64,000 nucleotides of DNA from Candidatus Finniella inopinata (GTDB lineage Bacteria > Pseudomonadota > Alphaproteobacteria > Holosporales > Holosporaceae). Of this stretch, positions 1-8,469 are shown one piece after another. The notes beneath the pieces are model-generated. The model made no database searches and was not told where the DNA came from. It saw only the letters and a program-made list of their open reading frames with translations. Location of the stretch: assembly GCA_945888455.1 (NCBI GenBank), contig CAMCZV010000004.1, positions 62,001 to 126,000 of the forward strand, in the 5' to 3' direction. A program made the translations under genes and the position numbers. How positions within the stretch are numbered: position 1 is the stretch's first letter; each line of letters begins with the position of its first letter.

Positions 1-2
1 CC

Positions 3-491
3 GTTCACATTGTCCATCGTCGGGCCCGTTTCAGTGCCCATGAACACAGTGTGGCGCGATTACAAGAAGAGTTTCAATCGGGCCGGGTTCAATTGCATGT
101 GCCGTATCAATTATTAGGGATAGAAGGGCAAGTCGGACAAATCAGTGTTGTCCATGTTCATGATGGGGCAGGGAGTAGTAAAAGCCTATCGGCTGATATT
201 TTATTGCCCTTTTTTGGCATGCAAAATGATCTGGGGCCATTAAGCCGTTGGGGGTTAGATATTGCCCAACAGCGTATCGTAACCAACCCTTTAACAGGAC
301 AAACCAGCCGTGCAGGCATTTATGCTGCGGGCGATATTGTGACGTACCCCCATAAATTAAAGCTGATTATGACGGGTTTTGCAGAGGTCGCCCAGAGCAT
401 GCATCACCTAAAGGGATATTTATTTCCCGATCAATATGTCGGCGTCAAGCATTCCACCACTTTGGGCAATCCGGGGTCTTGGGCCAGCTAG
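3..491 (+). CDS. Ferredoxin-NADP reductase, C-terminal part (5' end outside window)
   Basis: The frame is open from the left edge, and an internal GTG at 51 is not needed as a start. The visible 162 residues match the C-terminal half of the thioredoxin-reductase-like ferredoxin-NADP(+) reductases, which move electrons between NADPH and ferredoxin or flavodoxin in the cytoplasm. Seen are the end of the NADP-binding domain (VHRRARFSAHE) and the FAD-binding motif near the C-terminus (GIYAAGDIVTYPHKLKLI), followed by the family-typical TGFAEVA segment. The N-terminal FAD motif is missing only because the gene is cut by the window. It ends with TAG at 489-491. A distant thioredoxin reductase is the alternative, but no CxxC redox pair is seen in the part present. 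Confidence 0.88.
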   Translation, partial: VHIVHRRARFSAHEHSVARLQEEFQSGRVQLHVPYQLLGIEGQVGQISVVHVHDGAGSSKSLSADILLPFFGMQNDLGPLSRWGLDIAQQRIVTNPLTGQTSRAGIYAAGDIVTYPHKLKLIMTGFAEVAQSMHHLKGYLFPDQYVGVKHSTTLGNPGSWAS

Positions 492-499
492 GGTTTTTT

Positions 500-574
500 C
501 TGGGATGGCTTGTGGGGTGGGGGACGTTGTGGTGTGGAATCGGCCGGTGGGGTTGTGCTGGGATGGCTTGTGGT
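500..574. repeat. 16-bp direct repeat, two copies
   Basis: The word CTGGGATGGCTTGTGG occurs at 500-515 and again at 558-573, in G-rich DNA between the reductase stop and the csaA remnant. No coding function is seen here. Confidence 0.6.
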
Positions 575-603
575 GGACCAGGTCAAGGATTCCTGACAGG
601 ATC

Positions 604-935
604 TCAACACATTTTTTGTCCATTTGGAACCTTGGGATCCACGGTGATCAGACATATGGCGCCGCTTTCATCCCCAAATCCCACAAGTAAAAATTAAGAA
701 GTAAAGCCCGCTATGTTCTTTTCTGCCAAGTTAACGCACCCCACAATCTGGCGCCCAAGAAGAGTCTGGGGCGTATAATGCACAGTCACTTGGGCTGAAG
801 TTTGCAATACGCCAATGGTGGCTCCAAAATCAGCCCACACTTTAAATGCCGGCTTTTTTGCGTTCGGAAATTCTTCTGCTTTCTCGTACCAGAGCGCAAA
901 TTTACACGCTCAAATGCTTCGTATGGTATTGTCAT
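604..935 (-). pseudogene. csaA: Broken csaA (tRNA-binding-domain chaperone-like protein)
   Basis: Reading the minus strand from ATG at 935 gives [17 protein letters not shown]. After a frame change at about 885 the protein continues as [20 protein letters not shown], then [16 protein letters not shown] and [24 protein letters not shown] at 694-696 interrupts the frame where CsaA normally has Glu in a GF-S-E-FLLVG-type segment. The same frame then runs on as FLLVGFGDESGAICL to VPNGQKMC and a TGA at 604-606. Intact CsaA is about 110 residues, which this span equals if about 4 nt lost at the frameshift are restored. CsaA is a small OB-fold protein related to the MetRS C-terminal tRNA-binding domain. 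Two independent lesions argue for decay rather than a sequencing error. Confidence 0.85.
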
Positions 936-1220
936 AGATTACTTTTTATGCATGGCTCTTATTTCTAATGATACCAAACATCATGAACAAGGTGCAAATC
1001 ATTGCGAAATAATTAGGTTGTATTCTTGTATTCGCGCCAGAGGGTAAATTTTTGGGTTTGAATAATGGGTGTACTTGATTTTCAGGCTTTTTCATTTACT
1101 GTCTTTGATTTTTCTTTGTCCATCAGGATGGGAGTGGTTTTTAAAGGCCCCCTTAAAGGGAGCAAGGGCATCGGTAAGGCCTATCCCTGTGGGGGCGCCG
1201 CAGCACAACAGGCCCCAGCA

Positions 1221-2585
1221 TCAAGCGCTTGCTTTCTGGTTGCGACAGGCGTCCGACCGAGTGCGCTCTGAAATCCAGCCGCCACCCAACAGGCGTGTAC
1301 CATGATAAAATACACACGCTTGACCGGGCGAAATGGCATAATCCGGATTTTCCAAATAAATGATGGCACTGTCCCCAAGCAAGTGAATTTTTGCAGGTAC
1401 AGCCCGACTGGACGATCGAACTTTGACCTGAATATCTTGAATATGGGGCAGATTACTGTTTTCTGCGCTACCCTTTTCTGCCATATCATTTTCCCCATGG
1501 CCATGCTGGGATGCTAGCGCTGCAGTATCAGGGTTTTGTTCAGCGTTTTCACCGCCACAACCCCCATCGCCACAACCCCCACCACCAGCATTTCCGCCAA
1601 CCCCTGCATCGGCGGCATTTTCTTGCCCCATGCCGTCTTGTTGTTGATGTCTGTCTTCAGAACCCCCAGAGCGTTCACAAGAAGCATGCACCCCAGAGGA
1701 TATGTGCGTTGGCAATAATTCTGGTGCCAGCCAATTGACCTGATCCAAATGAATGACAGAGCATGCCAAATGATGACGCGGCCCCACCACCACCTGATTT
1801 TTTTTAACATCCAGAGCCACGACATGCAGACTCTCGCTCTGCCCACCAATGCCCAGACCTTGACGTTGACCGATGGTAAAGCCCGTAACGCCTTGGTGTT
1901 GCCCCAAAATTCGCCCATCATCAATATGAATAATGTCCCCTGGGGTTGCAGAAAAAAGGGTTTTATACGATTTTTTCGCAATAAAGCACAAATCTTGACT
2001 GGCGGGCGTATCGGCCACCAAAAGACCAAGTTCTTGAGCCTTTGCCCGGGTTTCAGCCTTGGAGTACGCCCCAAGCGGAAACAGCATCTTGTCAAAATAA
2101 TGAGAACCCAGGGCAAACAAGAAAAAGCTCTGATCGCGTATCACATCCTGGCCCTGATGAATATGCGCTTGGCCATCGACATCAATGCGTCGCACATAAT
2201 GACCTGTGGCCATGGCATCTGCTTTAAATTCCGCCATCATGTTGTACAGAGCCGACGTTTTCACATCGCGATTGCATTTAGCGCAGGGCAGAGGTGTTTT
2301 TCCCTGACGGTAGGATTCCATAAAGGGATCAATGATTTCAGACTGAAAAATATGCTGGTGGGATAACAGGTGGTGGGGAATGCCCAAATTTGCGCATACC
2401 TGTCGAGCCGCATCAATGAATGCCAAAGGATGACAGTGTCGTTTACTGGGGTCTGTTTCTTCCAGGGTGGTGTCGTAATCATACAGTTGTAAGGTCACGC
2501 CAATGACGTCATGACCTTGTTGACACAGCAATGCTGCAACCAATGAACTGTCCACCCCACCAGACATACCAACGATAACCCGCAC
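1221..2585 (-). CDS. mnmA: tRNA-specific 2-thiouridylase MnmA with a low-complexity insert
   Basis: 454 residues against about 360-390 for the family. MnmA activates U34 of tRNA-Lys/Glu/Gln with ATP and transfers sulfur to make 2-thiouridine. The N-terminal PP-loop is clear (GMSGGVDSS, residues 6-14). The two catalytic cysteines sit in CNRDVK (Cys104) and in SQDLCFI (Cys200), with TGHY, DQSFFL and FTIGQRQGLGIGG between and after. After NWLAPELLP (about residue 292) comes an extra stretch of about 85 residues rich in Gly, Gln, Asn, His and Cys. The C-terminal beta-barrel then resumes at QVKVRSSSRAVPAKI and ends with GQACVFYHG...GGGWI. The frame is open throughout, so the gene is probably functional. 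About 15 extra residues follow the usual GGGWI end. Confidence 0.95.
   Translation of the reverse strand: MRVIVGMSGGVDSSLVAALLCQQGHDVIGVTLQLYDYDTTLEETDPSKRHCHPLAFIDAARQVCANLGIPHHLLSHQHIFQSEIIDPFMESYRQGKTPLPCAKCNRDVKTSALYNMMAEFKADAMATGHYVRRIDVDGQAHIHQGQDVIRDQSFFLFALGSHYFDKMLFPLGAYSKAETRAKAQELGLLVADTPASQDLCFIAKKSYKTLFSATPGDIIHIDDGRILGQHQGVTGFTIGQRQGLGIGGQSESLHVVALDVKKNQVVVGPRHHLACSVIHLDQVNWLAPELLPTHISSGVHASCERSGGSEDRHQQQDGMGQENAADAGVGGNAGGGGCGDGGCGGENAEQNPDTAALASQHGHGENDMAEKGSAENSNLPHIQDIQVKVRSSSRAVPAKIHLLGDSAIIYLENPDYAISPGQACVFYHGTRLLGGGWISERTRSDACRNQKASA
1440..1694 (-). other. Low-complexity insert coding region inside mnmA
   Basis: This segment codes for residues about 298-382 of MnmA. It includes runs such as GGGGCGDGGCGGEN and many His, Gln and Asn residues. 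On the plus strand it appears as CCACCA/CCGCCA-like triplet-rich DNA, which suggests growth by replication slippage. It falls between the central domain and the C-terminal barrel, a loop position likely to tolerate insertion. Confidence 0.8.
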
Positions 2586-2656
2586 AGAAATTCCCTTATT
2601 TTACATCATCTGTACCCATTATACACCAGAATGGGGATGTGGGCTAATTTTGGATG

Positions 2657-3235
2657 TTAGAATTCGGATTGTGCTATTTGTTTTTTTGGGCAATACAAGC
2701 CTAAATTGCGATAAAGATACTCATTCATTGCTGTAGAATAATTTCCTGGATTTGTATTTTTTAAAACTTTATCATGTATATTTATTTTTTTTTCGGAATT
2801 TTTTTGCTTTGTTTCAGACAAAAGCAACTGTTGTTGGAGACATTTCGCTATCTCTTCATTTTCAATTACTTGTTTTTGAGTTAAAAGCAACTCTTGTTTT
2901 AGATTTGTAATATCTGCCTGGATTTTCTCATCTTTACTATATGTGTTATTATTAAATGTACAGTTAAAATTAAAATTAACTTTTTCTTTAAAATTTGATT
3001 CAGTTGTAAAATATTTGATCAAGTCCCACACATCATCATTATTACAGACCTCTAATGCATCTGCGCTGCTGGTGTCGGTACTACTGCCTCTAGAATTCAA
3101 GTTATGCTGTTCAATTGTCCTCTTTGCTGTTACCACCTGTTTGCCATCCACCCTATCCATCGCTATGGTTACCATCCCCACAACACTTAGAAAGAAAACA
3201 CATGAAATTTGGAAACATTTTATTAAATTTTTCAC
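2657..3235 (-). CDS. Hypothetical secreted protein with coiled coil
   Basis: 192 residues, not recognised. The N-terminus (MKNLIKC then a hydrophobic run ISCVFFLSVVGMVTIAM) looks like a Sec signal peptide. Residues about 105-155 are rich in Gln, Lys, Glu and Leu in a heptad-like pattern (ITNLKQELLLTQKQVIENEE), which suggests a coiled coil. A short C-terminal part carries Tyr and one Cys. The DNA is clearly more AT-rich than mnmA beside it. It lies alone, 70 nt from mnmA and with an AT-rich gap upstream. Presumably periplasmic or exported; function unknown. Confidence 0.6.
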   Translation of the reverse strand: MKNLIKCFQISCVFFLSVVGMVTIAMDRVDGKQVVTAKRTIEQHNLNSRGSSTDTSSADALEVCNNDDVWDLIKYFTTESNFKEKVNFNFNCTFNNNTYSKDEKIQADITNLKQELLLTQKQVIENEEIAKCLQQQLLLSETKQKNSEKKINIHDKVLKNTNPGNYSTAMNEYLYRNLGLYCPKKQIAQSEF

Positions 3236-3819
3236 TTTAAATACTCTTGTTTACGGTTTGTACACTGGTATTTTTAATGGGAAAAACACCTCTTGTCAAC
3301 ACCAAGTTACTGATTTTAATGAATTTTTTACACTCTGGTGCCCACAGAACGATGTTAAATCATTCAATAAAATTGACTACTTTTCTTTGTCATTTGTTAA
3401 AAACCTTAAAAATCTTTAATTTTTTAGAAATTTTTCAAAAAATAATTATAAAAAATATATAAAATTGTATCAAAAAGGTTGGGGTGTTTTACCCACCATT
3501 CCTCTCTGTGGCACAGCGCAATGCCATGAAAAACAATCCAAACACCATGACGTCACGGGGCTCGTGGAGTGTTTCTGCGATACAAAAATGATGCAAAAAT
3601 GATACAAAATGCATTAAAAAAAGGATCCAGATCCAACAGAACGTTGTAAAAGACACCATTCAACAGCACAACGCACAGGCATTGAATGCGCGCGCAAGAA
3701 GGTCTTACAGCGGAAAGGGTTGAATCAACGCCCACGGGGGAAGATCAGCCCTTCTGGAAAGTATTCTGGAAAGGGGTTTGAAATAAGAAAGTGAGTTTTC
3801 TTCAGAAAAGTCAAAAACG
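3236..3819. other. AT-rich intergenic stretch
   Basis: No convincing gene is seen. The left half is very AT-rich. Around 3581-3612 an 11-nt unit (ACAAAAATGAT and variants) is repeated about three times. Short open frames on both strands lack recognisable products and start signals. It may contain the promoter of the secreted protein to its left. Confidence 0.5.
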
Positions 3820-3893
3820 TGGAGCGGGTGATGGGAATCGAACCCACATAGCCAGCTTGGAAGGCTGGGACTTTACCACTAAGCTACACCCGC
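3820..3893 (-). tRNA. tRNA-Gly (anticodon TCC)
   Basis: The minus strand gives a 7-bp acceptor stem GCGGGTG/CACCCGC, a D arm starting TAGCTTAGTGG, an anticodon loop CTTCCAA (anticodon TCC), a T arm with GGTTCGATTCC, discriminator T and an encoded CCA. It lies 2 nt downstream of tRNA-Tyr on the same strand, so the two are likely co-transcribed. Confidence 0.96.
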
Positions 3894-3895
3894 GT

Positions 3896-3981
3896 TGGTG
3901 GAGGGGGTAGGATTCGAACCTACGTAGACATACGTCGTCAGATTTACAGTCTGATGCCTTTAACCACTCGGCCACCCATCC
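3896..3981 (-). tRNA. tRNA-Tyr (anticodon GTA)
   Basis: The 86-nt minus-strand gene has the long variable arm expected for Tyr. The anticodon loop is CTGTAAA (anticodon GTA), the T loop is TTCGAAT, the discriminator is A and CCA is encoded. The acceptor stem GGATGGG/CCCCTCC shows one apparent U4:C69 mismatch; all other pairs form. Confidence 0.95.
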
Positions 3982-4109
3982 TCTATATAAAATTTTGATC
4001 AATATTCATCATAAAGTCAACCCTGGTCATATCAATAAAGAGGATTTTCTGAAAATTTTTATCTTTCGGACATGACCTTGGATTTTGAAATCCCTGGCCC
4101 CACCCTATA

Positions 4110-4400
4110 TCACTTCTCTTCCAAATTCATCTGGTCGAGCAGTCCATAAAAGTTTTTACAAGATTTGTCATTTACGGTCTGTTCAGAGAAGCGCTTGATT
4201 TTATCATCCACTTTACCATTAAGACTTTTCCTCAGGTCTATATACTGTCTTAATACTGTAGTATGCTGTTTTTTTGTCTGCTCAGCTGCCCGCACATGGT
4301 TGTCCCCTGTTGCTGTAACAATCAGGGTTGCAAATATAATACCTAGGATATTTTTCATATATTTTTCCATATAAATCCAAAACAATCTTATCCTAAGCAT
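4110..4400 (-). CDS. Small hypothetical secreted protein
   Basis: Up to 96 residues, not recognised. The real start is probably ATG 4370 or 4358, since MKNILGIIFATLIVTATG followed by a polar AEQTKK segment reads as a signal peptide. The mature part is short, basic and helical in character (VLRQYIDLRKSLNGKVDDKIKRF), with a single Cys. It sits alone between the tRNA pair and the ABC ATPase. Likely exported; function unknown. Confidence 0.5.
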   Translation of the reverse strand: MLRIRLFWIYMEKYMKNILGIIFATLIVTATGDNHVRAAEQTKKQHTTVLRQYIDLRKSLNGKVDDKIKRFSEQTVNDKSCKNFYGLLDQMNLEEK

Positions 4401-4451
4401 AAGTTAAAAGCCATCATTTTGGTTCACCCGACTGACAAAAAAGAGGGATGT

Positions 4452-5183
4452 TTACCGACCCAACGCCCCATCATTGCGATAATCTTTGACCACAATGCCG
4501 TCTTCTAGAACAATAACGCGATTGACCAAGGGCATTAAACGTTGATCATGGGTGACCATAATGGTTGTGGTGCCCCACAGGGATGCGGCTTCTTTGAAAC
4601 AGGCCATAACCTCTGTTGCGGATGCAAAATCCAAAGATGCCGTGGGTTCATCGGCCAAAATCAAGGCTGGTTGACGAACCAAAGCCCGAGCAATGGCCAC
4701 ACGTTGGCGTTGACCGCCTGATAATTGGGCGGGATAAGACAGAAAATGATGACCAAGACCCAAACGTTTCAACATGGTTTTGGCCCGTTTTTCCCTGTCT
4801 TTTGGAGGAACATTATCCAGTTCCAATGCCATTTCCACATTACTTTGGGCCGTTAATGATTTGATTAAATTGTGATTTTGAAAAATAAACCCGATGTTTT
4901 TCCGTAAATTCAGAGCTGTTTTCAGGGGGGCAAATGATTTAAACAAAGACTTTTTCTGCCCATTGGCGGCCATTAAATCATGCCCCATGACGGTAATCTG
5001 CCCCACAGTGGCCGAACGCAACGCCCCCATCAAGGTTAACAGGGTTGTTTTTCCAGATCCCGATGGCCCGGTAATAATGATGATTTCTTTTGGATCAAAA
5101 CTCAGGGTTAACCCATTTAAAATGGGCAGACTGTTGCCGTACCCATAGGACAATTCAGAAATGCTGACAACAGGCGTAACCAC
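4452..5183 (-). CDS. ABC transporter ATP-binding protein, LolD/MacB-like, orphan
   Basis: 243 residues, normal for a LolD/DevA/MacB-type ATPase. Walker A is GPSGSGKTT (about residues 39-47), the Q-loop lies in IGFIFQNHNL, the signature is LSGGQRQRVAIARAL, Walker B is LILADEPTASLD, and the switch His lies in MVTHDQR. Members of this family power lipoprotein release, macrolide or peptide export, or cell-division transport at the inner membrane. No permease gene is adjacent, so the partner must be encoded elsewhere or this is an orphan. The substrate cannot be read from the ATPase alone. Confidence 0.88.
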   Translation of the reverse strand: MVTPVVSISELSYGYGNSLPILNGLTLSFDPKEIIIITGPSGSGKTTLLTLMGALRSATVGQITVMGHDLMAANGQKKSLFKSFAPLKTALNLRKNIGFIFQNHNLIKSLTAQSNVEMALELDNVPPKDREKRAKTMLKRLGLGHHFLSYPAQLSGGQRQRVAIARALVRQPALILADEPTASLDFASATEVMACFKEAASLWGTTTIMVTHDQRLMPLVNRVIVLEDGIVVKDYRNDGALGR

Positions 5184-5273
5184 GAAAAGAACAGGTGCAA
5201 AACATACAATACGTTATGATACCACAGCATGTGCCCAAAAGATAACCGCACCGGTTTAACCCAAGACAATGGC

Positions 5274-6515
5274 CTATGTTACCCTTGCCCCAGAGGGGGT
5301 CAGAGCCGCACAAGACCAGTGGTTTCGAACATCGTGCAAAGAATTTGTGGCAATGCCTTTCCGAATGGCGGCCATTAATCGATTCATAAAAGACACATTG
5401 TGTACGGTCAGAGCCGTCAACGCCAAGATTTCTTTGGCTTTTAACAGGTGATGCAAATAGGCCCGACTGTAGACCGCACAGGTGGCACAGGGGCAAGAAA
5501 CATCAATGGGTTTGGGGTCTGTCCGAAAACAGGATTTCCACAAATTAATATGGTTTTTTGGCCGCCAATCCTCTGATGCATCATTCCAATAGGCGTTGTC
5601 TATTAACGCCCCCCCATGCCGGCCCAATCGCGTAGGGGACACACAATCAAAGGTATCAATGCCTTTTGATACCCCTTGAAAAATATCTTCCACGCCTCCT
5701 ATACCTAATAAATGAATGGGGCGAGCATATAGGGCGTCATCGCACAGTGCCATATCTATGACTTCACCCATCTGGGATTTTGTGGCCCCCAGTGATCCGC
5801 CAATGGCATGACCGAAAAAGGGCATGTTGGCTATCATTTCGGTGCTGTGTTTACGAAAATCTGGATAAATTCCCCCCTGAACAATTCCATACAACCCCTG
5901 ATGAGGTTTTTTACACAGTTCAAAGGCTTCTAATGATCGCTTGCCCCAACGATGACTGAGATGCATAGAGCGTTCCGTTTGAGCGCGGGTCATGTGCAAT
6001 GGTGTGCACTCATCCAAAACACAAATCAAGTCGGCCCCCAATTCGCATTGAACCTGAATGGATTTTTCAGGGGTTAGGTGATGACGTTTTCCATCGCGGT
6101 GTGATACGAACAGGGCGCCTTCTTCGGTGACTTTTACAGGTGGAAAAGACGACATATTGCGACGCTTGCCTTTGATTTCATCGGAAACGGATCCGTGATG
6201 CAGACTGAAAATCTGATATCCGCCTGAATCGGTAAATACAGGGCCATCCCAACCCATAAAGGTGTGAATTCCACCCAATTGTTCAATTAAATCTGATCCG
6301 GGTTGCAGCATTAAATGATACGTGTTGCTGAGTAAAATCGGTGTGCCGGCTGCCTTGATGCTGTCAATGGATAATCCCTTTAATGTGGCGTGGGTGGCGC
6401 AAAACAAAAAGGCTGGGGTTTCCAGTACGCCGTGGGCTGTGGTAATGCGACCCGTGCGGGATTTGCCTGATTGGGCAGTGACGTTAAATATGGGGTGCAC
6501 AGGAGGCGTGATCAT
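5274..6515 (-). CDS. tgt: Queuine tRNA-ribosyltransferase (TGT)
   Basis: 413 residues, slightly longer than usual. The enzyme exchanges G34 of GUN-anticodon tRNAs for preQ1 in the queuosine pathway. Visible family elements are TPAFLFCATHATLKGL near the N-terminus, the substrate-binding DSGGYQIFSL, the YGIVQGGIYPDFR and IGGSLGA segments, the nucleophilic Asp in FDCVSPTRLGRHG, and the zinc site CPCATC with a following His (YLHHLLK). It lies about 90 nt upstream of the ABC ATPase gene on the same strand, so one transcript is possible. Confidence 0.96.
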   Translation of the reverse strand: MITPPVHPIFNVTAQSGKSRTGRITTAHGVLETPAFLFCATHATLKGLSIDSIKAAGTPILLSNTYHLMLQPGSDLIEQLGGIHTFMGWDGPVFTDSGGYQIFSLHHGSVSDEIKGKRRNMSSFPPVKVTEEGALFVSHRDGKRHHLTPEKSIQVQCELGADLICVLDECTPLHMTRAQTERSMHLSHRWGKRSLEAFELCKKPHQGLYGIVQGGIYPDFRKHSTEMIANMPFFGHAIGGSLGATKSQMGEVIDMALCDDALYARPIHLLGIGGVEDIFQGVSKGIDTFDCVSPTRLGRHGGALIDNAYWNDASEDWRPKNHINLWKSCFRTDPKPIDVSCPCATCAVYSRAYLHHLLKAKEILALTALTVHNVSFMNRLMAAIRKGIATNSLHDVRNHWSCAALTPSGARVT

Positions 6516-6594
6516 GGTTTTTTAGTCAAAAATGAATACGAGATTCAGTATAACGGGGGATGGGTCCCAAGGGAAAGATCGGTCCACAGCATCC

Positions 6595-7044
6595 TTACAG
6601 CATGCACAATGTGCTGGATCCAAATGTCTTGATTAGAAAAAAGGCTGTGGCGATGGCTGGGGCAAAAGGAATGGGGTTTTTTCGAAATACCCATCGGTGC
6701 AGGATGCTGAGCAAACCTATTCCAATAACAAATTTCCCTACATCATCTGGGGGAATAAACAGGGCGCACACCCCCATTAACTTTATGTCTCCTCCACCAA
6801 AATAGACGGCACGTCCCAAAATACACCCCATCATAATGGGTAAAAGGGACAAAGCAAGAAAGAGAAAAAGGGCTGAAACAGGATAAATTTCCGCCCCAAT
6901 CGTGGCATGTGCGACCGCCAAGATTACAATCGTCACAATGGCGATATTGGGAATGCGATAGGTACGCTGATCAATATAAGCCACCACAGCCAGCACCAGG
7001 TACAGGATGGCTTGAATCAGATCTGAAAGGATAAAAATCGACAT
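6595..7044 (-). CDS. Type IV prepilin peptidase, A24 family (CpaA-like)
   Basis: 149 residues from ATG 7044 (MSIFILSDLIQ); an upstream in-frame ATG at 7110 would add a 22-residue non-hydrophobic leader. The protein is almost all membrane segments. It carries the two catalytic aspartates of aspartic prepilin peptidases: YIDQRTYRIPN and the FGGGDIKLMG motif. It lacks the N-terminal zinc and methylase domain of PilD, as CpaA-type enzymes do. Its role would be to cut leader peptides of pilin-like proteins at the inner membrane. No pilin or secretion ATPase gene is in this window, so its substrate is unknown. Confidence 0.85.
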   Translation of the reverse strand: MSIFILSDLIQAILYLVLAVVAYIDQRTYRIPNIAIVTIVILAVAHATIGAEIYPVSALFLFLALSLLPIMMGCILGRAVYFGGGDIKLMGVCALFIPPDDVGKFVIGIGLLSILHRWVFRKNPIPFAPAIATAFFLIKTFGSSTLCML

Positions 7045-7128
7045 GGGGTTGTGGAATGCGAATAAAGCCTCTGGCTGCTGGATTGTAGGGGGTTTAACAC
7101 AGCCTGGCACAGAGGCAAGGGGGGCCTG

Positions 7129-8319
7129 TTAATAAGAAGCATCCTCCTCTCTTGCGTTGTCTTCTGCTGAATGGGACGGTAAGACAGTGGGTTCCTTTTC
7201 AGGACCGCGTTCTAAACCATCAGAGACGTTGGTCACCAGCAAGGGGCCTGATTCTGCAGGGATCACATTGGGCAATGGCTGGGCAATGGGTTTGTGCAAT
7301 TCTTTGGTGCCAGCGGTGACAGCTGCTGGAGCAGGGGATGGGCATGATTCAGCGGTCTCGATTGCTGGGGCAGGGCTTTGCTCCACTGCTTTTTTCAACT
7401 TTTTCATGGTTGCCCGCATTTTTCGAATGCCATACAGGATATGTCGAGGAAGAGGTATGGTGATGGATTTGGACAGTTTTTGACAGTGTTCAAAGTGTTT
7501 TTTCGCCTGGAGAATATTGTTTTGGCGTAAACGGGTCTGAGCCATGCGTAATAATGCGGCCACACACAATTGTTGAATTTCGGAATTTGGGTTGTTTTTG
7601 CAATGATCGTAAATGTTCAAAAACAAGGCAAAGGCACTGTCTAAACGATTTTCGTGCAGATCCAACATGCCCAACCAATACAGGGCAAAGGGATAGTCTT
7701 CTGCCCTATGGTTTCTTACCAATTCAGCCAACATATGGCGGGCGCGCAGCATTTCCCTTTTTTCCAATAACAGCTTTGCCTGCTGTACACTGATTTCAGG
7801 CATGACTGACACACTTCCTGATGGATTTTGGCCAACAGCTGGGATAAGGGCAGAGGCGGTTACGGTGCCCGCAACCCATCCAGGAGGGACAGGCGTGATG
7901 GAAAATGCCACATTTCCCCCAATGAGTTCGTCAATGGACAGTGTTCTTGGCGCTCTTGTTTGGTTTTGTGTGTTTTCTGAATCATTTGATTCAGGCTGAT
8001 CTTGGCTGTCGTGGCCATTTGAGTTTTCGAATAAATGGTCTTCCTCATCATGGGTTTGTTCAATCGTTCTTACAGATGCCGTTGACGTTGTGGGTGCCAA
8101 AGATGGTGCAGGGATGGATTGTTCTGCTCGCGCCCTGTTCTCTAATCGGGCAATCTTTTCATAAACCTGGGCAAGTTCTGTTCTTAACGCATGAAATTCT
8201 TGATCCAAAGAAGGGGGGGAAGAATAGGGGTTTAGGGAAAAAAAGATCAGAAAAACAGCCAAGGGTTTTTTCAAAATTGTGGCCGAGATTTTGAACGAAC
8301 GAAAAGGGGAAAAATCCAT
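7129..8319 (-). CDS. Periplasmic TPR protein with N-terminal coiled coil (CpoB/YbgF-like architecture)
   Basis: 396 residues. A hydrophobic stretch (PLAVFLIFFSL) near the N-terminus is probably a signal sequence. It is followed by a short coiled coil (LDQEFHALRTELAQVYEKIARLENRAR) and an acidic, Ser/Asn-rich linker. Helical repeats come next, about residues 180-310 (ARHMLAELVRNHRAEDYPFALYWLGMLDLHENRLDSAF and similar), which read as TPR-like. A Pro/Ala-rich tail ends the protein. The order coiled coil then TPR recalls CpoB of the Tol-Pal system, but no tol/pal genes are adjacent and the match is only architectural. Confidence 0.65.
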   Translation of the reverse strand: MDFSPFRSFKISATILKKPLAVFLIFFSLNPYSSPPSLDQEFHALRTELAQVYEKIARLENRARAEQSIPAPSLAPTTSTASVRTIEQTHDEEDHLFENSNGHDSQDQPESNDSENTQNQTRAPRTLSIDELIGGNVAFSITPVPPGWVAGTVTASALIPAVGQNPSGSVSVMPEISVQQAKLLLEKREMLRARHMLAELVRNHRAEDYPFALYWLGMLDLHENRLDSAFALFLNIYDHCKNNPNSEIQQLCVAALLRMAQTRLRQNNILQAKKHFEHCQKLSKSITIPLPRHILYGIRKMRATMKKLKKAVEQSPAPAIETAESCPSPAPAAVTAGTKELHKPIAQPLPNVIPAESGPLLVTNVSDGLERGPEKEPTVLPSHSAEDNAREEDASY

Positions 8320-8469
8320 AAATGAATCACAGTAATTGATATGATCTTATATCAGCATAAAATTCAAGGAGATTCCAGCCATTTTTTACAAACAGCCTTG
8401 TTTTTATGATAGACCTTTACTGTCAGAGCAGTTAAAGTGGTTTAATAATATCTTGGTCAAAAAAGTCAT

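Noticed and set aside
802-1047. 81-codon plus-strand frame
   Set aside because: It lies over the csaA remnant on the other strand and shows no family features.
1514-2366. Long frames overlapping mnmA on both strands
   Set aside because: They are out-of-frame shadows of a gene with all catalytic motifs intact.
3553-3735. 60-codon minus-strand frame
   Set aside because: No ribosome site or family; the region has small direct repeats and looks non-coding.
3811-4002. 63-codon frame over the tRNA-Gly/Tyr pair
   Set aside because: It is tRNA sequence read as protein, a common artefact.
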